A stretch of DNA of 64,000 bases from Planctomycetota bacterium (GCA_002683825.1 NYUD01000061.1:62001-126000); one strand, 5' to 3'. Positions 35,028 to 44,550 are shown, numbered from the stretch's first letter. The notes: a model not told the origin generated them from the sequence alone. A program made the numbers and translations.

Positions 35028-35807
35028 ATGGACGTGGGCGGATTCTTGGAAGGCACGAAGGGCTTGGTACTGGGCGTCGCGAACAAGCGCTCGGTGGCTT
35101 GGGCTTGCGCCAAGGCTCTACGCCGGGAAGGCATGCAGCTGGCCCTCACCTTCGCCTCCGAAAGGCTGGAGGCGTCGGTGCGCAAGCTGGCCGAAGAGCT
35201 GGAGATCGAAACCGTCCTGGCCTGCGACGTCACGATGCCCGACGAAATGGACCGGCTGATCGACGGCATCGGAGAGCGGTTGGGAAGCCTCGACACGTTC
35301 GTCCACGGCGTCGCCTTCGCCAAGCGTGAAGAACTCAAGGGCACCTACCTCGAGACCTCGCGCGAGGGCTTCCAGATCGCCCAGGAGGTTTCGGCCTACT
35401 CGCTTCCGGCCATGTCCCGGCGCCTGATCCCGTTGATGGCGGAGAAGGGCGGCTCGATCACCACCCTGACCTACATCGGCTCGGAGCGGGTGATCCCCAA
35501 CTACAACGTCATGGGTGTCGCCAAGGCCGCGCTCGAGGCGAGCGTTCGCTACCTGGCCTACGATCTGGGTCCGCAGAACATCCGCGTCAACGCGATCTCC
35601 TCCGGGCCGATTCGAACCCTCTCGGCGTCCGGGATCGACGGGTTCACGGCGATTCTCGACACCATCGCCGAGCGTGCTCCGCTCCGCCGCAACATCACCG
35701 CGGACGAGGTCGGCGATGTTTGCGCATTCCTTTCAAGCCCCCTTTCGCGGGGGGTCACAGGCTCCACGATCTACGTGGATGCGGGCTACCACATCATGGG
35801 GCTCTAG
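35028..35807 (+). CDS. fabI: Enoyl-[acyl-carrier-protein] reductase (NADH)
   Basis: A 259-residue short-chain dehydrogenase-type reductase for the last step of each fatty-acid elongation cycle. The cofactor motif GLVLGVANKRSVAWACAKAL is diagnostic for FabI (V-A-N-x-R-S-I-A). The catalytic pair is in SEVISA-type context: Y in the SAYSLPAMSR segment and the Y-N-V-M-G-V-A-K-A block with tyrosine and lysine. ISSGPIRTLSASGI and GSTIYVDAGYHIMG complete the family pattern. ATG 35028 is preceded by the strong ribosome site GGGAGGT. It is monocistronic by position. Confidence 0.94.
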   Translation: MDVGGFLEGTKGLVLGVANKRSVAWACAKALRREGMQLALTFASERLEASVRKLAEELEIETVLACDVTMPDEMDRLIDGIGERLGSLDTFVHGVAFAKREELKGTYLETSREGFQIAQEVSAYSLPAMSRRLIPLMAEKGGSITTLTYIGSERVIPNYNVMGVAKAALEASVRYLAYDLGPQNIRVNAISSGPIRTLSASGIDGFTAILDTIAERAPLRRNITADEVGDVCAFLSSPLSRGVTGSTIYVDAGYHIMGL

Positions 35808-36059
35808 GAGCCCGCTCCGCCCGCCCTCCAGGAGGCCAGCTCCCACCAACAGCCCGAACCCTGCTCCGTAGTGCTCGTGTGCAGATCCGGGAGGAGGCTT
35901 GCGGGGAAAGGGCGTGGACACTAGAAAATGCGGTTTCCGATGGCCTATCGAGAAGCTGCGTATCTCGAGCCGGCTCTCGGCTGACCGCGGTTCATGATCC
36001 ACCGCGGCACAACCCATTCACCGCGTCACCTTCCTCGACGACTGTCGGTTCGAAGACCT

Positions 36060-36899
36060 ATGGGAACGATGATAGAGATACGGGGCCTTTCGAAGCATTT
36101 CGGCTCCCTGAAAGCAGTCGACAACGCCAGCTTTAGCGTGGGCCGGGGCGAAGTCCTGGGCTTCCTCGGCCCGAACGGAGCCGGCAAGTCCACCACGATG
36201 AAGATGATCGCGGGATTCGTCACGCCCACGGATGGCAAGATTTCCGTCTGCGGACACGACGTCGCCTCCGAACCCGTGGCCGCCAAGTCCCGGATCGGAT
36301 ACCTGCCGGAGGGCGCTCCGGCCTACAGCGACATGACCCCGCGGTCCTTCTTCGAGTTCGTCGGAGAGATCCGCGGTTTCTCCAGGGCCGAACGCGATCG
36401 ACGCATCGCCGAGGTCGTGCGACGAGTGCACCTGGAGAGCGTCGTCCACCAGCCGATCGAAACGCTCTCGAAGGGTTTCAAGCGTCGCGTCGGGCTCGCC
36501 CAGGCGATCCTTCACGATCCGGATGTCCTGATTCTCGACGAGCCCAACGACGGTCTCGATCCCAACCAAAAGCACGAGGTGCGCTCGCTCATTCGCGAGA
36601 TGGCACCGGAAAAGGCGATCGTGCTGTCGACCCACATCCTCGGAGAGGTCGAGGCGGTCTGCACCCGCGCGATCATCATCGACAAGGGCCGAGTCGTGTT
36701 TGACGGAACGCCCACGGAACTGGAAGCCAAAGCTCCCAGCTCGGTGGAAAAGAACCGCCTGGACTGGGTCTTCCGGTCGCTGACGAGCACCGAGGCGCCG
36801 ATCGGCGATTCCCACCGAACGCCACAGCCGACGCAGGCCTCCGCGGAAGAGACCCAGCAAGAGAAAGAAACGGCCAACACCGGCGGAGGTGAGCTGTGA
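36060..36899 (+). CDS. ABC transporter ATP-binding protein, GldA-like
   Basis: A 279-residue ATPase. Walker A is GFLGPNGAGKSTTMKMI (near residues 35-50), then GYLPEGAPAYSDMTP, the signature LSKGFKRRVGLAQAIL, Walker B with D-loop VLILDEPNDGLDPNQ and the switch histidine STHIL. The Y-L-P-E-x-x-P-x-Y segment and the adjoining genes identify the GldA/NatA-like group used with GldF and GldG. A Gln/Glu-rich tail of about 30 residues is extra. ATG 36060 or 36069 may be the start; the latter has GGGAA just before it. It overlaps the permease gene (GTGA). Confidence 0.9.
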   Translation: MGTMIEIRGLSKHFGSLKAVDNASFSVGRGEVLGFLGPNGAGKSTTMKMIAGFVTPTDGKISVCGHDVASEPVAAKSRIGYLPEGAPAYSDMTPRSFFEFVGEIRGFSRAERDRRIAEVVRRVHLESVVHQPIETLSKGFKRRVGLAQAILHDPDVLILDEPNDGLDPNQKHEVRSLIREMAPEKAIVLSTHILGEVEAVCTRAIIIDKGRVVFDGTPTELEAKAPSSVEKNRLDWVFRSLTSTEAPIGDSHRTPQPTQASAEETQQEKETANTGGGEL

Positions 36900-37630
36900 A
36901 GCACGTACTGACGATCTTCAAACGCGAACTGAGTGGCTACTTCCTCACCCCCGTCGCGTACATCTTCATCGTCTTCTTCCTGCTCCTGATCAACACGCTT
37001 ACTTTCTGGTATGGCGGGTTGTACGAGAACCAGCAGGCGGACCTGGCATCGTTCTTCAACTGGATGCCGATCCTCTTCATCCTCTTCATGCCCGCCATCT
37101 CGATGCGACTGTGGGCAGAGGAGCGCAAGACGGGAACGATCGAACTGTTGATGACGTTGCCCGTCACGATCGGACAGGCGGTGACCGGCAAGTTTCTCGC
37201 CGCCTGGGCCTTCGCGGCGATCGCGATCGCACTGACGTTCCCTCTATGGATCACAATCGCCTACCTGGGGGACCCTGATCACGGGGTCATCTTCTCGGGC
37301 TATGTAGGCAGCTTCTTGATGGCGGGAGCCTTCATCGCGATCGGGTCGGCGGTCTCCGCGCTCACCAAAAACCAGGTGGTCGCGTTCATCATCACCGCAT
37401 TCTTCGGGTTGGTCTTCTTCCTGATCGGGTTCCCCCCTTCGATCGACGCCATGCAGACCTGGATGCCCGATTTCCTGATCGACACCATGGCCTCTCTCAG
37501 CTTCTACACGCATTTTGACGGCCTTTCTCGCGGCCTGGTCGAAGCGCGCGCAGCGGCCTTCTTCGGGTCGCTCATCATCTTCTCCCTGTTCCTCAACGCC
37601 CTCTTCCTCGACGCCAAGAAAGCCGAATAG
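36896..37630 (+). CDS. ABC-2-type permease, GldF-like
   Basis: A 244-residue membrane protein with six hydrophobic segments. It opens with LTIFKRELSGYFLTPVAYIF, the standard start of ABC2_membrane_3/GldF proteins, and contains MRLWAEERKTGTIELLMTLPVT, the conserved coupling-helix region E-E-x-x-x-G-T-I-E-x-L. The start is GTG 36896, overlapping the ATPase stop. Together with the ATPase and the GldG-like protein it should form a heteromeric exporter whose substrate, outside Bacteroidetes gliding, is not established. Confidence 0.88.
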   Translation: MKHVLTIFKRELSGYFLTPVAYIFIVFFLLLINTLTFWYGGLYENQQADLASFFNWMPILFILFMPAISMRLWAEERKTGTIELLMTLPVTIGQAVTGKFLAAWAFAAIAIALTFPLWITIAYLGDPDHGVIFSGYVGSFLMAGAFIAIGSAVSALTKNQVVAFIITAFFGLVFFLIGFPPSIDAMQTWMPDFLIDTMASLSFYTHFDGLSRGLVEARAAAFFGSLIIFSLFLNALFLDAKKAE

Positions 37631-37647
37631 TCGGGAAACCGAGAACG

Positions 37648-39558
37648 ATGAAACACGCATTCACCTTGACCGTAGGAGCGCTGCTGGCGCTGGTTCTGTT
37701 CTTGGCTGTCAACGTTCTCGCGAACACTTCTCTGCGGTCGGTCCGCGGAGACATGACCCAAGACGGGCTCTACACCTTGACGGAAGGCTCCCGTGCGATC
37801 GCCGCGAACCAGGAGGAGGAGCTCACGCTCTACTTCTACTTCTCGAAGGACATCGGCCGTGAGCTACCCCAGGTGGCCGAATACGCCCAGCGCGTTCGCA
37901 ACCTCTTGAAGGAGTACGTGCGCGCCTCCCCGGGCAAGATCACGCTGATCGAGATCAACCCCGAGCCGTTCTCTGAAGAGGAGGACCGCGCCGTTCAGGA
38001 AGGGGTCCAGGGTGTGCGCATCGGGAGCGGCGAACAGCTCTACTTCGGCCTGGTCGGAACGAACGAAACCGGGGATCGTGAGGTCCACCCGTTCTTCGAG
38101 CCCTCCCCCTCGAAGGAGCGCTTTCTCGAGTACGACCTGTCGCGTCTGATCTGGACCCTGGCACACCCGAACAAGAAGCGCCTCGGCATCCTCTCAGCGA
38201 TCGAGCTGGTGGGCGGTCCGCCCCCACAAGCCAACCCCTTCCAAGAGCAGCCGCCGTCCGAGGCCTGGCAGATCCTGGATGAGCTGCGCCAATACTTCGA
38301 CGTCGAGGTCCTGGACGCCGCTTCCGGCGAGATCTCCAACGACCTCGACATGTTGTGTGTGGTGCACCCCCGCGGATTCTCCGACCCCGCCCTCTACGCC
38401 ATCGACCAGTGGGCGCTGCAGGGCAAACCACTGATGGTCTTCGTGGACCCCTACTGCGAGATCGACCCGGGCGACGTTCCGCCGGGAACCAATCCCCAGT
38501 TCGCCAGGTTCCAGGCCGAGAAGGGCTCCGACTTGGAAAAGCTCTTCGGAGCCTGGGGGATCGAGCTCGCAAACCAGAAATTCGTCGGGGATCGCACCCG
38601 TGCGCTACGCGCGACCGTCGGCCAGGAAGTCCTGCCCATCGTCTACTTCTTGGGCATGGGCGAAGAGGACTTCGCCGAGAAGGATCCGGTCATGAGCACC
38701 CTGAAGACGATGCGCTTCTCGGTCGCCGGAGCCTTGCGAGCGACACCGGACGCGACGACCAGCTTCCAGCCCCTGGTTCAAACCACCGAGGATGCCTCGG
38801 AGCTGGACGTCGGTCGCATCAAGTTCCCGAACTACTCCGAGATGTTCACCAACTTCGTACCCGGCTACGAGAAGCTGACGCTGGCGGCACGCGTCACCGG
38901 TGATGTCAAGACGGCCTTCCCCGACGGCAACCCCTCAGCACCCGAAGTTGCGGAGGGGGAAGCGGAGCAATCCTCCGTCGACGGCGATCACCTCGCCGCC
39001 TCGGTCGCGCCCTTGAACGCCATCGTGGTCGCCGACGCCGACATGCTGGCCGACCACCACTGGATCCAGATCCAGCGCATCCCGGGCACGGGGATGGCCC
39101 TGCGTCGGATGGTGAGCGAGAACGCCGACTTTCTGGTCAGCTCCCTCGAAAACCTCCTGGGGGGCAGCGAGTTGACCTCGATCCGGGCCCGCGGCGAACA
39201 TTCGCGGCCATTCGGTCGGGTCGATGAGATCCGGCGCGAAGCCGAACAGCACTTCCTCGCGGAAGAGCAGGAACTCGACCGGCGCCTGCGCGACATCCAG
39301 AGCCGTCTGGATGAACTGGAGGGCGAACGGGGCGATGCCAACGGCGAGCTGGTGACGGCCGCCCAGCGCGAGGAGATCCGCAGGGCGCGCGGCGAGCAAC
39401 TGGAGACGCGCAAGAAACTGCGCGATGTGAAGCACAACCTGCGAAAGGACGTAGAAGCCCTGGGTACCCGGCTGAAGTGGGCCAACATCCTGGCCATGCC
39501 GGCTCTGGTGCTCTGTTCGATGGGCTTTTTCCTCACCCGTAATCGGAAGCGGAGCTAA
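37648..39558 (+). CDS. GldG-like ABC auxiliary protein
   Basis: A 636-residue protein anchored by an N-terminal helix (LTVGALLALVLFLAVNVLAN) and a C-terminal helix (ILAMPALVLCSMGFFLTR). The domain after the first helix starts with the characteristic SVRGDMTQDGLYTLTEGSRAI and contains LRSVRG..LTLYFYFSKD and the ABC_transp_aux region (LGILSAIELVGG, PLMVFVDPYCEID). A coiled-coil stretch rich in R and E (about residues 520-610) precedes the last helix. The large central part is extracytoplasmic. It starts 17 bases after the permease stop and belongs to the same operon. Confidence 0.87.
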   Translation: MKHAFTLTVGALLALVLFLAVNVLANTSLRSVRGDMTQDGLYTLTEGSRAIAANQEEELTLYFYFSKDIGRELPQVAEYAQRVRNLLKEYVRASPGKITLIEINPEPFSEEEDRAVQEGVQGVRIGSGEQLYFGLVGTNETGDREVHPFFEPSPSKERFLEYDLSRLIWTLAHPNKKRLGILSAIELVGGPPPQANPFQEQPPSEAWQILDELRQYFDVEVLDAASGEISNDLDMLCVVHPRGFSDPALYAIDQWALQGKPLMVFVDPYCEIDPGDVPPGTNPQFARFQAEKGSDLEKLFGAWGIELANQKFVGDRTRALRATVGQEVLPIVYFLGMGEEDFAEKDPVMSTLKTMRFSVAGALRATPDATTSFQPLVQTTEDASELDVGRIKFPNYSEMFTNFVPGYEKLTLAARVTGDVKTAFPDGNPSAPEVAEGEAEQSSVDGDHLAASVAPLNAIVVADADMLADHHWIQIQRIPGTGMALRRMVSENADFLVSSLENLLGGSELTSIRARGEHSRPFGRVDEIRREAEQHFLAEEQELDRRLRDIQSRLDELEGERGDANGELVTAAQREEIRRARGEQLETRKKLRDVKHNLRKDVEALGTRLKWANILAMPALVLCSMGFFLTRNRKRS

Positions 39559-39566
39559 CGAGAAAG

Positions 39567-40790
39567 ATGCAGACAAAAGGACTGTTAGGCCTGGCGCTGG
39601 TCACGGCAGGCGCTGCCATCGCGGTGGCGGTGACGCTGCAGAAAGGGGAAGCGCAAGGCGGGCCCGAAGATCTGGGACTGCTCTTCGAGGGTCTCGACGA
39701 TCGCATCAACGACGTCGCCACGTTCAGCATCATGAAGGAAGGGGAAACCCTGACGCTCGAACGCTCGGACGAAGACCCCAACGAATGGCTCGTCTCCAGC
39801 ATCGGCGGCTACCCCGCGAAGTACGAACCGGTGAAAAAGGCCGTGGTCCGTCTCGCCAACATGGCGATCCAGGAACGCAAGACCAACAAGCCCACCCACT
39901 TCGAGAAGTTGGGCGTGACCGAGCCCGAAGCCGAGGGCTCGACGTCGAGACGGATCACCGTCGCTGACGCGTCGGGAAACGAACTCGCATCCGTGATCCT
40001 GGGAGAGACCACCTTCCGCGGCCGAAACCCCATCACCTACGTACGGCGTACGGGCGAGGAACGGGTCTATCTGTGCGACGGCAAGATCGATGCCGAGCCC
40101 GAGATCCGGACCTGGATCGACACCGTCGCGCTCAGACTCGAGAACGACCGCATCCAAGAAGTCACCATCACCCACGCCGACGGCGAGATCCTCGAGCTGG
40201 GCCGCGACGAAGACAATCACACCCAGTTTCGGGTCAAGAACCTCCCTCCCGGCCGCGAACTCAGTCACGAGAGTGTCGCCAACGGCATCGCGACCGCGCT
40301 ATCGTCGTTGAGCTTCGACGAAGTGCGCCCGGCCGATGAAATCGACTTTCAGGCCGAGCCCCTGGTCCAGGCACGCTACCTCTGCCACGACGGTCTGGTG
40401 CTCACGATCGAGATGGCCCGCGCGGACGACAAGACATGGGCCCGCCTCCGGACGAGCTACGAGGCCCCGCCGGCTCCTCCCGAGCCCGCCGAGGAGACGG
40501 AAGACGAAGAAGCGGCCGAAGCGAGCCCCGACGAGCTATCCACCGGCACCCCGGACCCCCAGGCCATTCGGGCGGAGGCGGAGGAGATGGCCACCCGCCA
40601 CGCTCTCTGGGCCTATGCCCTGCCCTCCTACAAGGCGGACGCCATCTCCAAGCGCATGGAGGATCTGCTGGCGAAGCTGCCCGAACCCGCGGTAGCCCCC
40701 GAGAGAGTCGCGCCGGAAGTCCCCGGAGAGGCCACGGAGACGTTCGACTTCGGGGATATCAAGGATTCGACCGATAACGGGGAGGGTTGA
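39567..40790 (+). CDS. DUF4340-domain membrane-anchored protein
   Basis: A 407-residue protein with one N-terminal helix (GLLGLALVTAGAAIAVAVTL) and a beta-rich extracytoplasmic region. DPNEWLVSSIGGYPAKYEPVKKAVVRLANM and TPSRRITV-type/VILGETTFRGRNPITYVRR segments match the DUF4340 pattern, in which short repeats of residue-rich strands follow GldG-type genes in many phyla. The C-terminal third is Glu/Pro/Ala-rich and probably disordered. It starts eight bases after the GldG-like stop and is the usual fourth member of this operon type. Its biochemical role is unknown. Confidence 0.82.
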   Translation: MQTKGLLGLALVTAGAAIAVAVTLQKGEAQGGPEDLGLLFEGLDDRINDVATFSIMKEGETLTLERSDEDPNEWLVSSIGGYPAKYEPVKKAVVRLANMAIQERKTNKPTHFEKLGVTEPEAEGSTSRRITVADASGNELASVILGETTFRGRNPITYVRRTGEERVYLCDGKIDAEPEIRTWIDTVALRLENDRIQEVTITHADGEILELGRDEDNHTQFRVKNLPPGRELSHESVANGIATALSSLSFDEVRPADEIDFQAEPLVQARYLCHDGLVLTIEMARADDKTWARLRTSYEAPPAPPEPAEETEDEEAAEASPDELSTGTPDPQAIRAEAEEMATRHALWAYALPSYKADAISKRMEDLLAKLPEPAVAPERVAPEVPGEATETFDFGDIKDSTDNGEG

Positions 40791-40854
40791 TTCCAAGCCC
40801 TGGGTGGAATCGACGCAACCGAGCCTACCCTAGCCCTCCCGGCCCGGACTTGGC

Positions 40855-41844
40855 ATGAAGACGACTCTTCTCCTCTTAGCCCCCTTCTTCCTGGCGACGA
40901 CCCTGGCCACGACCGGCCCCGAACTGGTATTCGAGCCCGAGGAAGGGACCGTCCTCACGCGGAGTTTCGTCGCCACCGTCGACATGGATCTTGTCGATTA
41001 CACGGCGACCCTTGACGGCGACGAGCTCGAGCTCAACGAGCTCGAACTCAAAATCTCCTCGGTCGAGACGATCGAGGTCACCGACGAGTTGGTCGGGGTA
41101 GAAGACAACCGTCCGACCGAAATCGTGCGCACCTTCGACGAGCTCACCCAGGAAGCCACGGTGACCGCGAACGGAGAGGAGTCCGAGCAACTCTCGACCA
41201 GCGCCCTGGAGGGCCGCAGCCTGCGTTTCGAGTGGGACGAAGATGCCGAGTACTACACCATCGAGACCGCCGACGAGAATGGCGATCTGGACGACGAAAC
41301 GCTCGAATGGCTGGAGGAAGACATGGACCTGCGAGCCGTTCTTCCCGAGGACGAAGTCGAGGTCGGCGATTCGTGGGAAATCGATGAAGGGGTCTACCTG
41401 CCCCTGATGTGGCCCGGTGGCTTGCTCGACTTCAGTGACGAGGAAGAAGAGGAAGAAGTCCCCGACTACCGGCGCGAGCTGAATCAGGAGACGATCGAGA
41501 ACCTCACCGGGGAGGGTGAGGCGACGTTTGAGAACGTCCGTGAGGAGGGCGGGGTTCGCGTTGCCGTTATCCGCATCGACCTCGAGATAGAAACGGACGC
41601 CTCCGCAACGGAGTCGGAAGGTCCTGCCGACGTCGACCACGGCCTGGACATCTCACGCCGGATCGAGGGAGTCATCCTGTGGGACCTCGATCACGGCCAT
41701 CTGTTCTCGGTCGAGCTGGAAGCCGAGGTCGAAATGACCCGCACGCGCACCCGCATCGTCGAGACCGAAGAGGTACTCGAACTGGAAGAGGAAGATCGCT
41801 TCGAGGGCGAGCTTACCTACGAGGTCTTCATCGAGCGGGAGTGA
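40855..41844 (+). CDS. Highly acidic exported protein of unknown function
   Basis: A 329-residue protein with a signal peptide (KTTLLLLAPFFLATTLATTG) and an unusually Asp/Glu-rich mature part, for example DEEEEEEVPDY and LEEEDRFEGELTY. The pattern of even beta-strands (LVFEPEEGTVLTRSFVATVDM, VEVGDSWEIDEGVYLPL) resembles proteins that measure or bind polymers or calcium, but no family is recognised. It lies 64 bases after the DUF4340 gene on the same strand and may share its transcript, suggesting an envelope partner or cargo of the Gld-like exporter. Confidence 0.7.
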   Translation: MKTTLLLLAPFFLATTLATTGPELVFEPEEGTVLTRSFVATVDMDLVDYTATLDGDELELNELELKISSVETIEVTDELVGVEDNRPTEIVRTFDELTQEATVTANGEESEQLSTSALEGRSLRFEWDEDAEYYTIETADENGDLDDETLEWLEEDMDLRAVLPEDEVEVGDSWEIDEGVYLPLMWPGGLLDFSDEEEEEEVPDYRRELNQETIENLTGEGEATFENVREEGGVRVAVIRIDLEIETDASATESEGPADVDHGLDISRRIEGVILWDLDHGHLFSVELEAEVEMTRTRTRIVETEEVLELEEEDRFEGELTYEVFIERE

Positions 41845-41846
41845 CC

Positions 41847-42536
41847 TTACCGCTCTTTCTTGAAGACCAAGAGGTGATTGAATCCTCGCAGATAGGAGTT
41901 GTCCTCGACGGCGCTCTTGTGAAACCGCGGGCTCTCTAGCTTTCGATTCCCGCGCACGACGGCCACGTGATCGATCGGCCGAAAGCGCCGGCTCAAGAGG
42001 CCGAAGAGCTCGAACCCGATCGGCACGAAGCCCTTCTTCTTCTTGAAGCTGTCCGACACATAAACGGCCAGGTACCTGCGGTTTCGAAGACAGCGATCGA
42101 CCTCCGCAAAGACGCGCTCGAGCTCCTCGAAGTAACGGGGCTCGAAGGCATCGAGCCTACCGATGCACTCCCCCCGAGCCGAATACTCGACGTGGGTCGA
42201 GTACGGCGGATCCATGAAGAAGAAGTCGGCCACGCCATTCTCCAGGGGCAGTGCCCGGGCGTCCGCACGAGTGATGTCGGGGCGATGCGGCTCGACGTCG
42301 AAGCCCACGCCCTTGCGCCCCAGTGACTCCGCCACATCCAGGGTGGTCCCGCCCCCACAGAACGGATCGACCACCAGATCCCCCTCCCGCGTGTAGCGTT
42401 CGAGCAGATTCCAGATCACATAGGCCGGTGTCCGTCCCGGATAGCGGGGATCGCCCATCGGCTCCTCGGAGTACTGCTGGCTCGGGTGGTACCAGAGCGT
42501 CGTGGTCTGGATCTTGGGCGGCTTGGGGGGTTTCAT
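41847..42536 (-). CDS. DNA methyltransferase-like protein (N4/N6 amino type)
   Basis: A protein of about 229 residues. The SAM-binding motif I is VVDPFCGGGTTLDVAESLG and the catalytic motif IV is MDPPYSTHVEYS (D-P-P-Y), with motif I first. That order is typical of gamma-class or Trm11/COG1041-like amino methyltransferases acting on exocyclic amino groups of DNA or RNA. The N-terminal HPSQQYSEEPMGDPRYPG is a short recognition-like stretch. No restriction endonuclease gene is adjacent, so an orphan DNA or RNA methylase is likely. ATG 42536 is chosen over a longer, non-homologous extension. Confidence 0.8.
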   Translation of the reverse strand: MKPPKPPKIQTTTLWYHPSQQYSEEPMGDPRYPGRTPAYVIWNLLERYTREGDLVVDPFCGGGTTLDVAESLGRKGVGFDVEPHRPDITRADARALPLENGVADFFFMDPPYSTHVEYSARGECIGRLDAFEPRYFEELERVFAEVDRCLRNRRYLAVYVSDSFKKKKGFVPIGFELFGLLSRRFRPIDHVAVVRGNRKLESPRFHKSAVEDNSYLRGFNHLLVFKKER

Positions 42537-42604
42537 GGTCGTGGAGTCCCACCAACCTAGCGTCGCCCGGGGCCCAGCCCAAAAGCTCCTTTCCCGCACT
42601 CTCC

Positions 42605-43300
42605 ATGGCAGAGCTACGCCTCACTCTCCCTCTCGACAACGCGAAGATCCCCGAGATCTCCGCCGTCTTCGAGGAAGCCGCTCCCCCTTCACGCGGAAGC
42701 GCCATCCTGCTCGCCCACGGCGCGGGGTTCTCGATGGATTCCCCCTTCATGGCGAGCGTCGCAGGGGGCCTTTGCCGTCGTGGGTTCGCCGTCCTGCGCT
42801 TCAACTACCCCTACCGCGAACGTGCCGTTCGCGAAAAGCGCCAGCGCCTCCCCGACAAGCCCGAAATTCTCGAGCACGCCCATTCCCGCGCCCTGCGGGC
42901 CCTGGAAGAGCGTGTCGGGGATCGCCGCATCCTGCTGGCCGGCAAGTCCCTCGGTGGACGCATGGCGACCCACCTGGCGGCCAAGGGCGAGAGTGCGGCC
43001 GCACTGGTCCTCCTGGGCTATCCGCTCCATCCACCCGGCAAGCCCGAGCGCATACGCTGCGAACACTTCCCGGCCATCGCCCAGCCCGCCCTCTTCCTGC
43101 AAGGCACGCGCGACAAGCTGTGCCGGCTCGACCTGCTCCAGACGGCGCTCGAACGCTACGCAGGAACCGCCACCCTCGAGCTCATCGAGGACGCCGACCA
43201 CGGCTTTCACGTGCGCAAGTCCAGCGGCCGTTCCGACACCGAAGTGCTGGTGGGCCTGTTGGATCGCATCGCGGAGTGGGAAACCGAGACGTTCGGCTGA
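42605..43300 (+). CDS. Alpha/beta hydrolase, TEX30/KANL3-like
   Basis: A 231-residue hydrolase. The oxyanion side is ILLAHGAGFSMDSPFM, the nucleophile elbow LAGKSLGGRMA (serine), the acid LFLQGTRDKLC (aspartate) and the base EDADHGFHV (histidine). These match the TEX30/KANL3-like predicted hydrolases of many bacteria. ATG 42605 gives a compact family-sized protein; a longer upstream reading runs through the divergent methylase promoter and is rejected. Substrate unknown, cytosolic. Confidence 0.85.
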   Translation: MAELRLTLPLDNAKIPEISAVFEEAAPPSRGSAILLAHGAGFSMDSPFMASVAGGLCRRGFAVLRFNYPYRERAVREKRQRLPDKPEILEHAHSRALRALEERVGDRRILLAGKSLGGRMATHLAAKGESAAALVLLGYPLHPPGKPERIRCEHFPAIAQPALFLQGTRDKLCRLDLLQTALERYAGTATLELIEDADHGFHVRKSSGRSDTEVLVGLLDRIAEWETETFG

Positions 43301-43341
43301 AGCGGGGTGGGCGGTGCCCGTCGCACACCCCTCGGCACAAA

Positions 43342-44550
43342 TCAGGTCGCGTGTTTCAGGGCGTACTTGACCAGCTCGCGGTGTTGCTCGTGGAAGTCGT
43401 GCGATCCACCGGCCAGTGGAGACTTGAAGAAACAGGCCGTCTGGGGCATCTCGCCCGACTCGCCCTTGCGCGCGGCGAATTCCGCCAGACGGACGAGATC
43501 GATCACGAGCGGCGCCGCCAGGGCGGAGTCGCTGCCGGCCCAGGTGAACTGCAGGCTCATCTTCGCGCCGAGGAACCCCTCGAAGTGCACGAAGTCCATG
43601 GCCGTTTTCCAATCGTGCAGAGAAGGCACGAAGTCGATGCCCACCTGGGTATGGGTCCGGTCATCGCCCAGGATCTGGTGCAACGGGGCGTCCTTGTTGC
43701 GGCACTTCTTGGCACGGCGAAGAGGATCGCGCAGGGTCTCGCCATCGCGGTTGCCCAGCATGTTGTAGCCCTGCCAGGCCAGGACGCGCAGGGCGCGCTT
43801 TTGAAACATGGGGGCCAGGGCCGTCTTGAGCAGGGTCTCGCCGGTCTTGCCGTCGTTCCCGCAATGGGGAAGCCCCCGCTCGATCGCCAGCTGGCGCAGT
43901 GCCTCGATGCTCGAGCCGTGGTTCGGCGTGAAGTTGACGAACGGACAACCGGCGGTCAAAGCGGAATAGGCATAGAGGCTGGATGCCGGAAACTCGCCCT
44001 CCCCATCCAGCGCCTTTTCAAACGCAGCCAGGTCGTTCCAGTGGGGAGACTCTTCGATGGCGGGCTCCGCGCTGGCCAGGTAGACGACGACGACACGCCC
44101 GACGCCGGTCTCCCTCCGGAAGCTCTCGATGTCCTCGCGCAGTCGATCGACCTTGGCGCGTGGAGAGGCGCCCCCCATGGAGGCCGCGGCAGGATCCAGA
44201 TCTGCACGCCCCACTTCCGCCAGGTCGAGGATGCCCGGGCGAATCGAGGCGTCGAAGGCGGCGGCATCGCCGCTGCCGGCGGCCACCACTTCCGCGGGCA
44301 GGACGCCCGCCCGAACCAGTTCGCCGGCAACGGCCGTCGACCCGGCCTCGGCGATCTCGTGACCGCCCAAAACGATGGCGTCGATCCCGGCCAGATCCAT
44401 GCGATTCAGGGGGGAGCATTCCGTGGTCAGCCCGACCGGTTCCAGAAGCCCCTGGCGCAATCCGGACAGGCCGTAGGCCACGCACGTCGAGATCGCACCG
44501 CGCGCGCCGATCATCCACAGGCCGAGGGGGGGGCTGTCCTTTGCTTCCAA
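43342..44550 (-). CDS. ino1: Myo-inositol-1-phosphate synthase
   Basis: A 402-residue NAD-dependent enzyme converting glucose 6-phosphate to 1-L-myo-inositol 1-phosphate. The dinucleotide motif is LWMIGARGAISTCVAYGL. Other blocks are VVVVYLASAEPAIE, FVNFTPNHGSSIEAL, HCGNDGKTGETLLKTALAP (the N-D-x-K-T-G catalytic region), LAWQGYNMLGNRDGETL and the HTQVGIDFVPSLHDWKTAMDFV region; the serine/lysine-rich active site is intact. The start is TTG 44550, with no ATG close by. Inositol phosphate feeds phosphatidylinositol or mycothiol-like/osmolyte synthesis; no downstream gene of either is here. Confidence 0.9.
   Translation of the reverse strand: MEAKDSPPLGLWMIGARGAISTCVAYGLSGLRQGLLEPVGLTTECSPLNRMDLAGIDAIVLGGHEIAEAGSTAVAGELVRAGVLPAEVVAAGSGDAAAFDASIRPGILDLAEVGRADLDPAAASMGGASPRAKVDRLREDIESFRRETGVGRVVVVYLASAEPAIEESPHWNDLAAFEKALDGEGEFPASSLYAYSALTAGCPFVNFTPNHGSSIEALRQLAIERGLPHCGNDGKTGETLLKTALAPMFQKRALRVLAWQGYNMLGNRDGETLRDPLRRAKKCRNKDAPLHQILGDDRTHTQVGIDFVPSLHDWKTAMDFVHFEGFLGAKMSLQFTWAGSDSALAAPLVIDLVRLAEFAARKGESGEMPQTACFFKSPLAGGSHDFHEQHRELVKYALKHAT

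Noticed and set aside
35985-36007. CCGCGG repeated as inverted arms before the Gld-like ATPase gene
   Set aside because: Six-base GC-only arms are expected by chance at this base composition; no T-run for a terminator.
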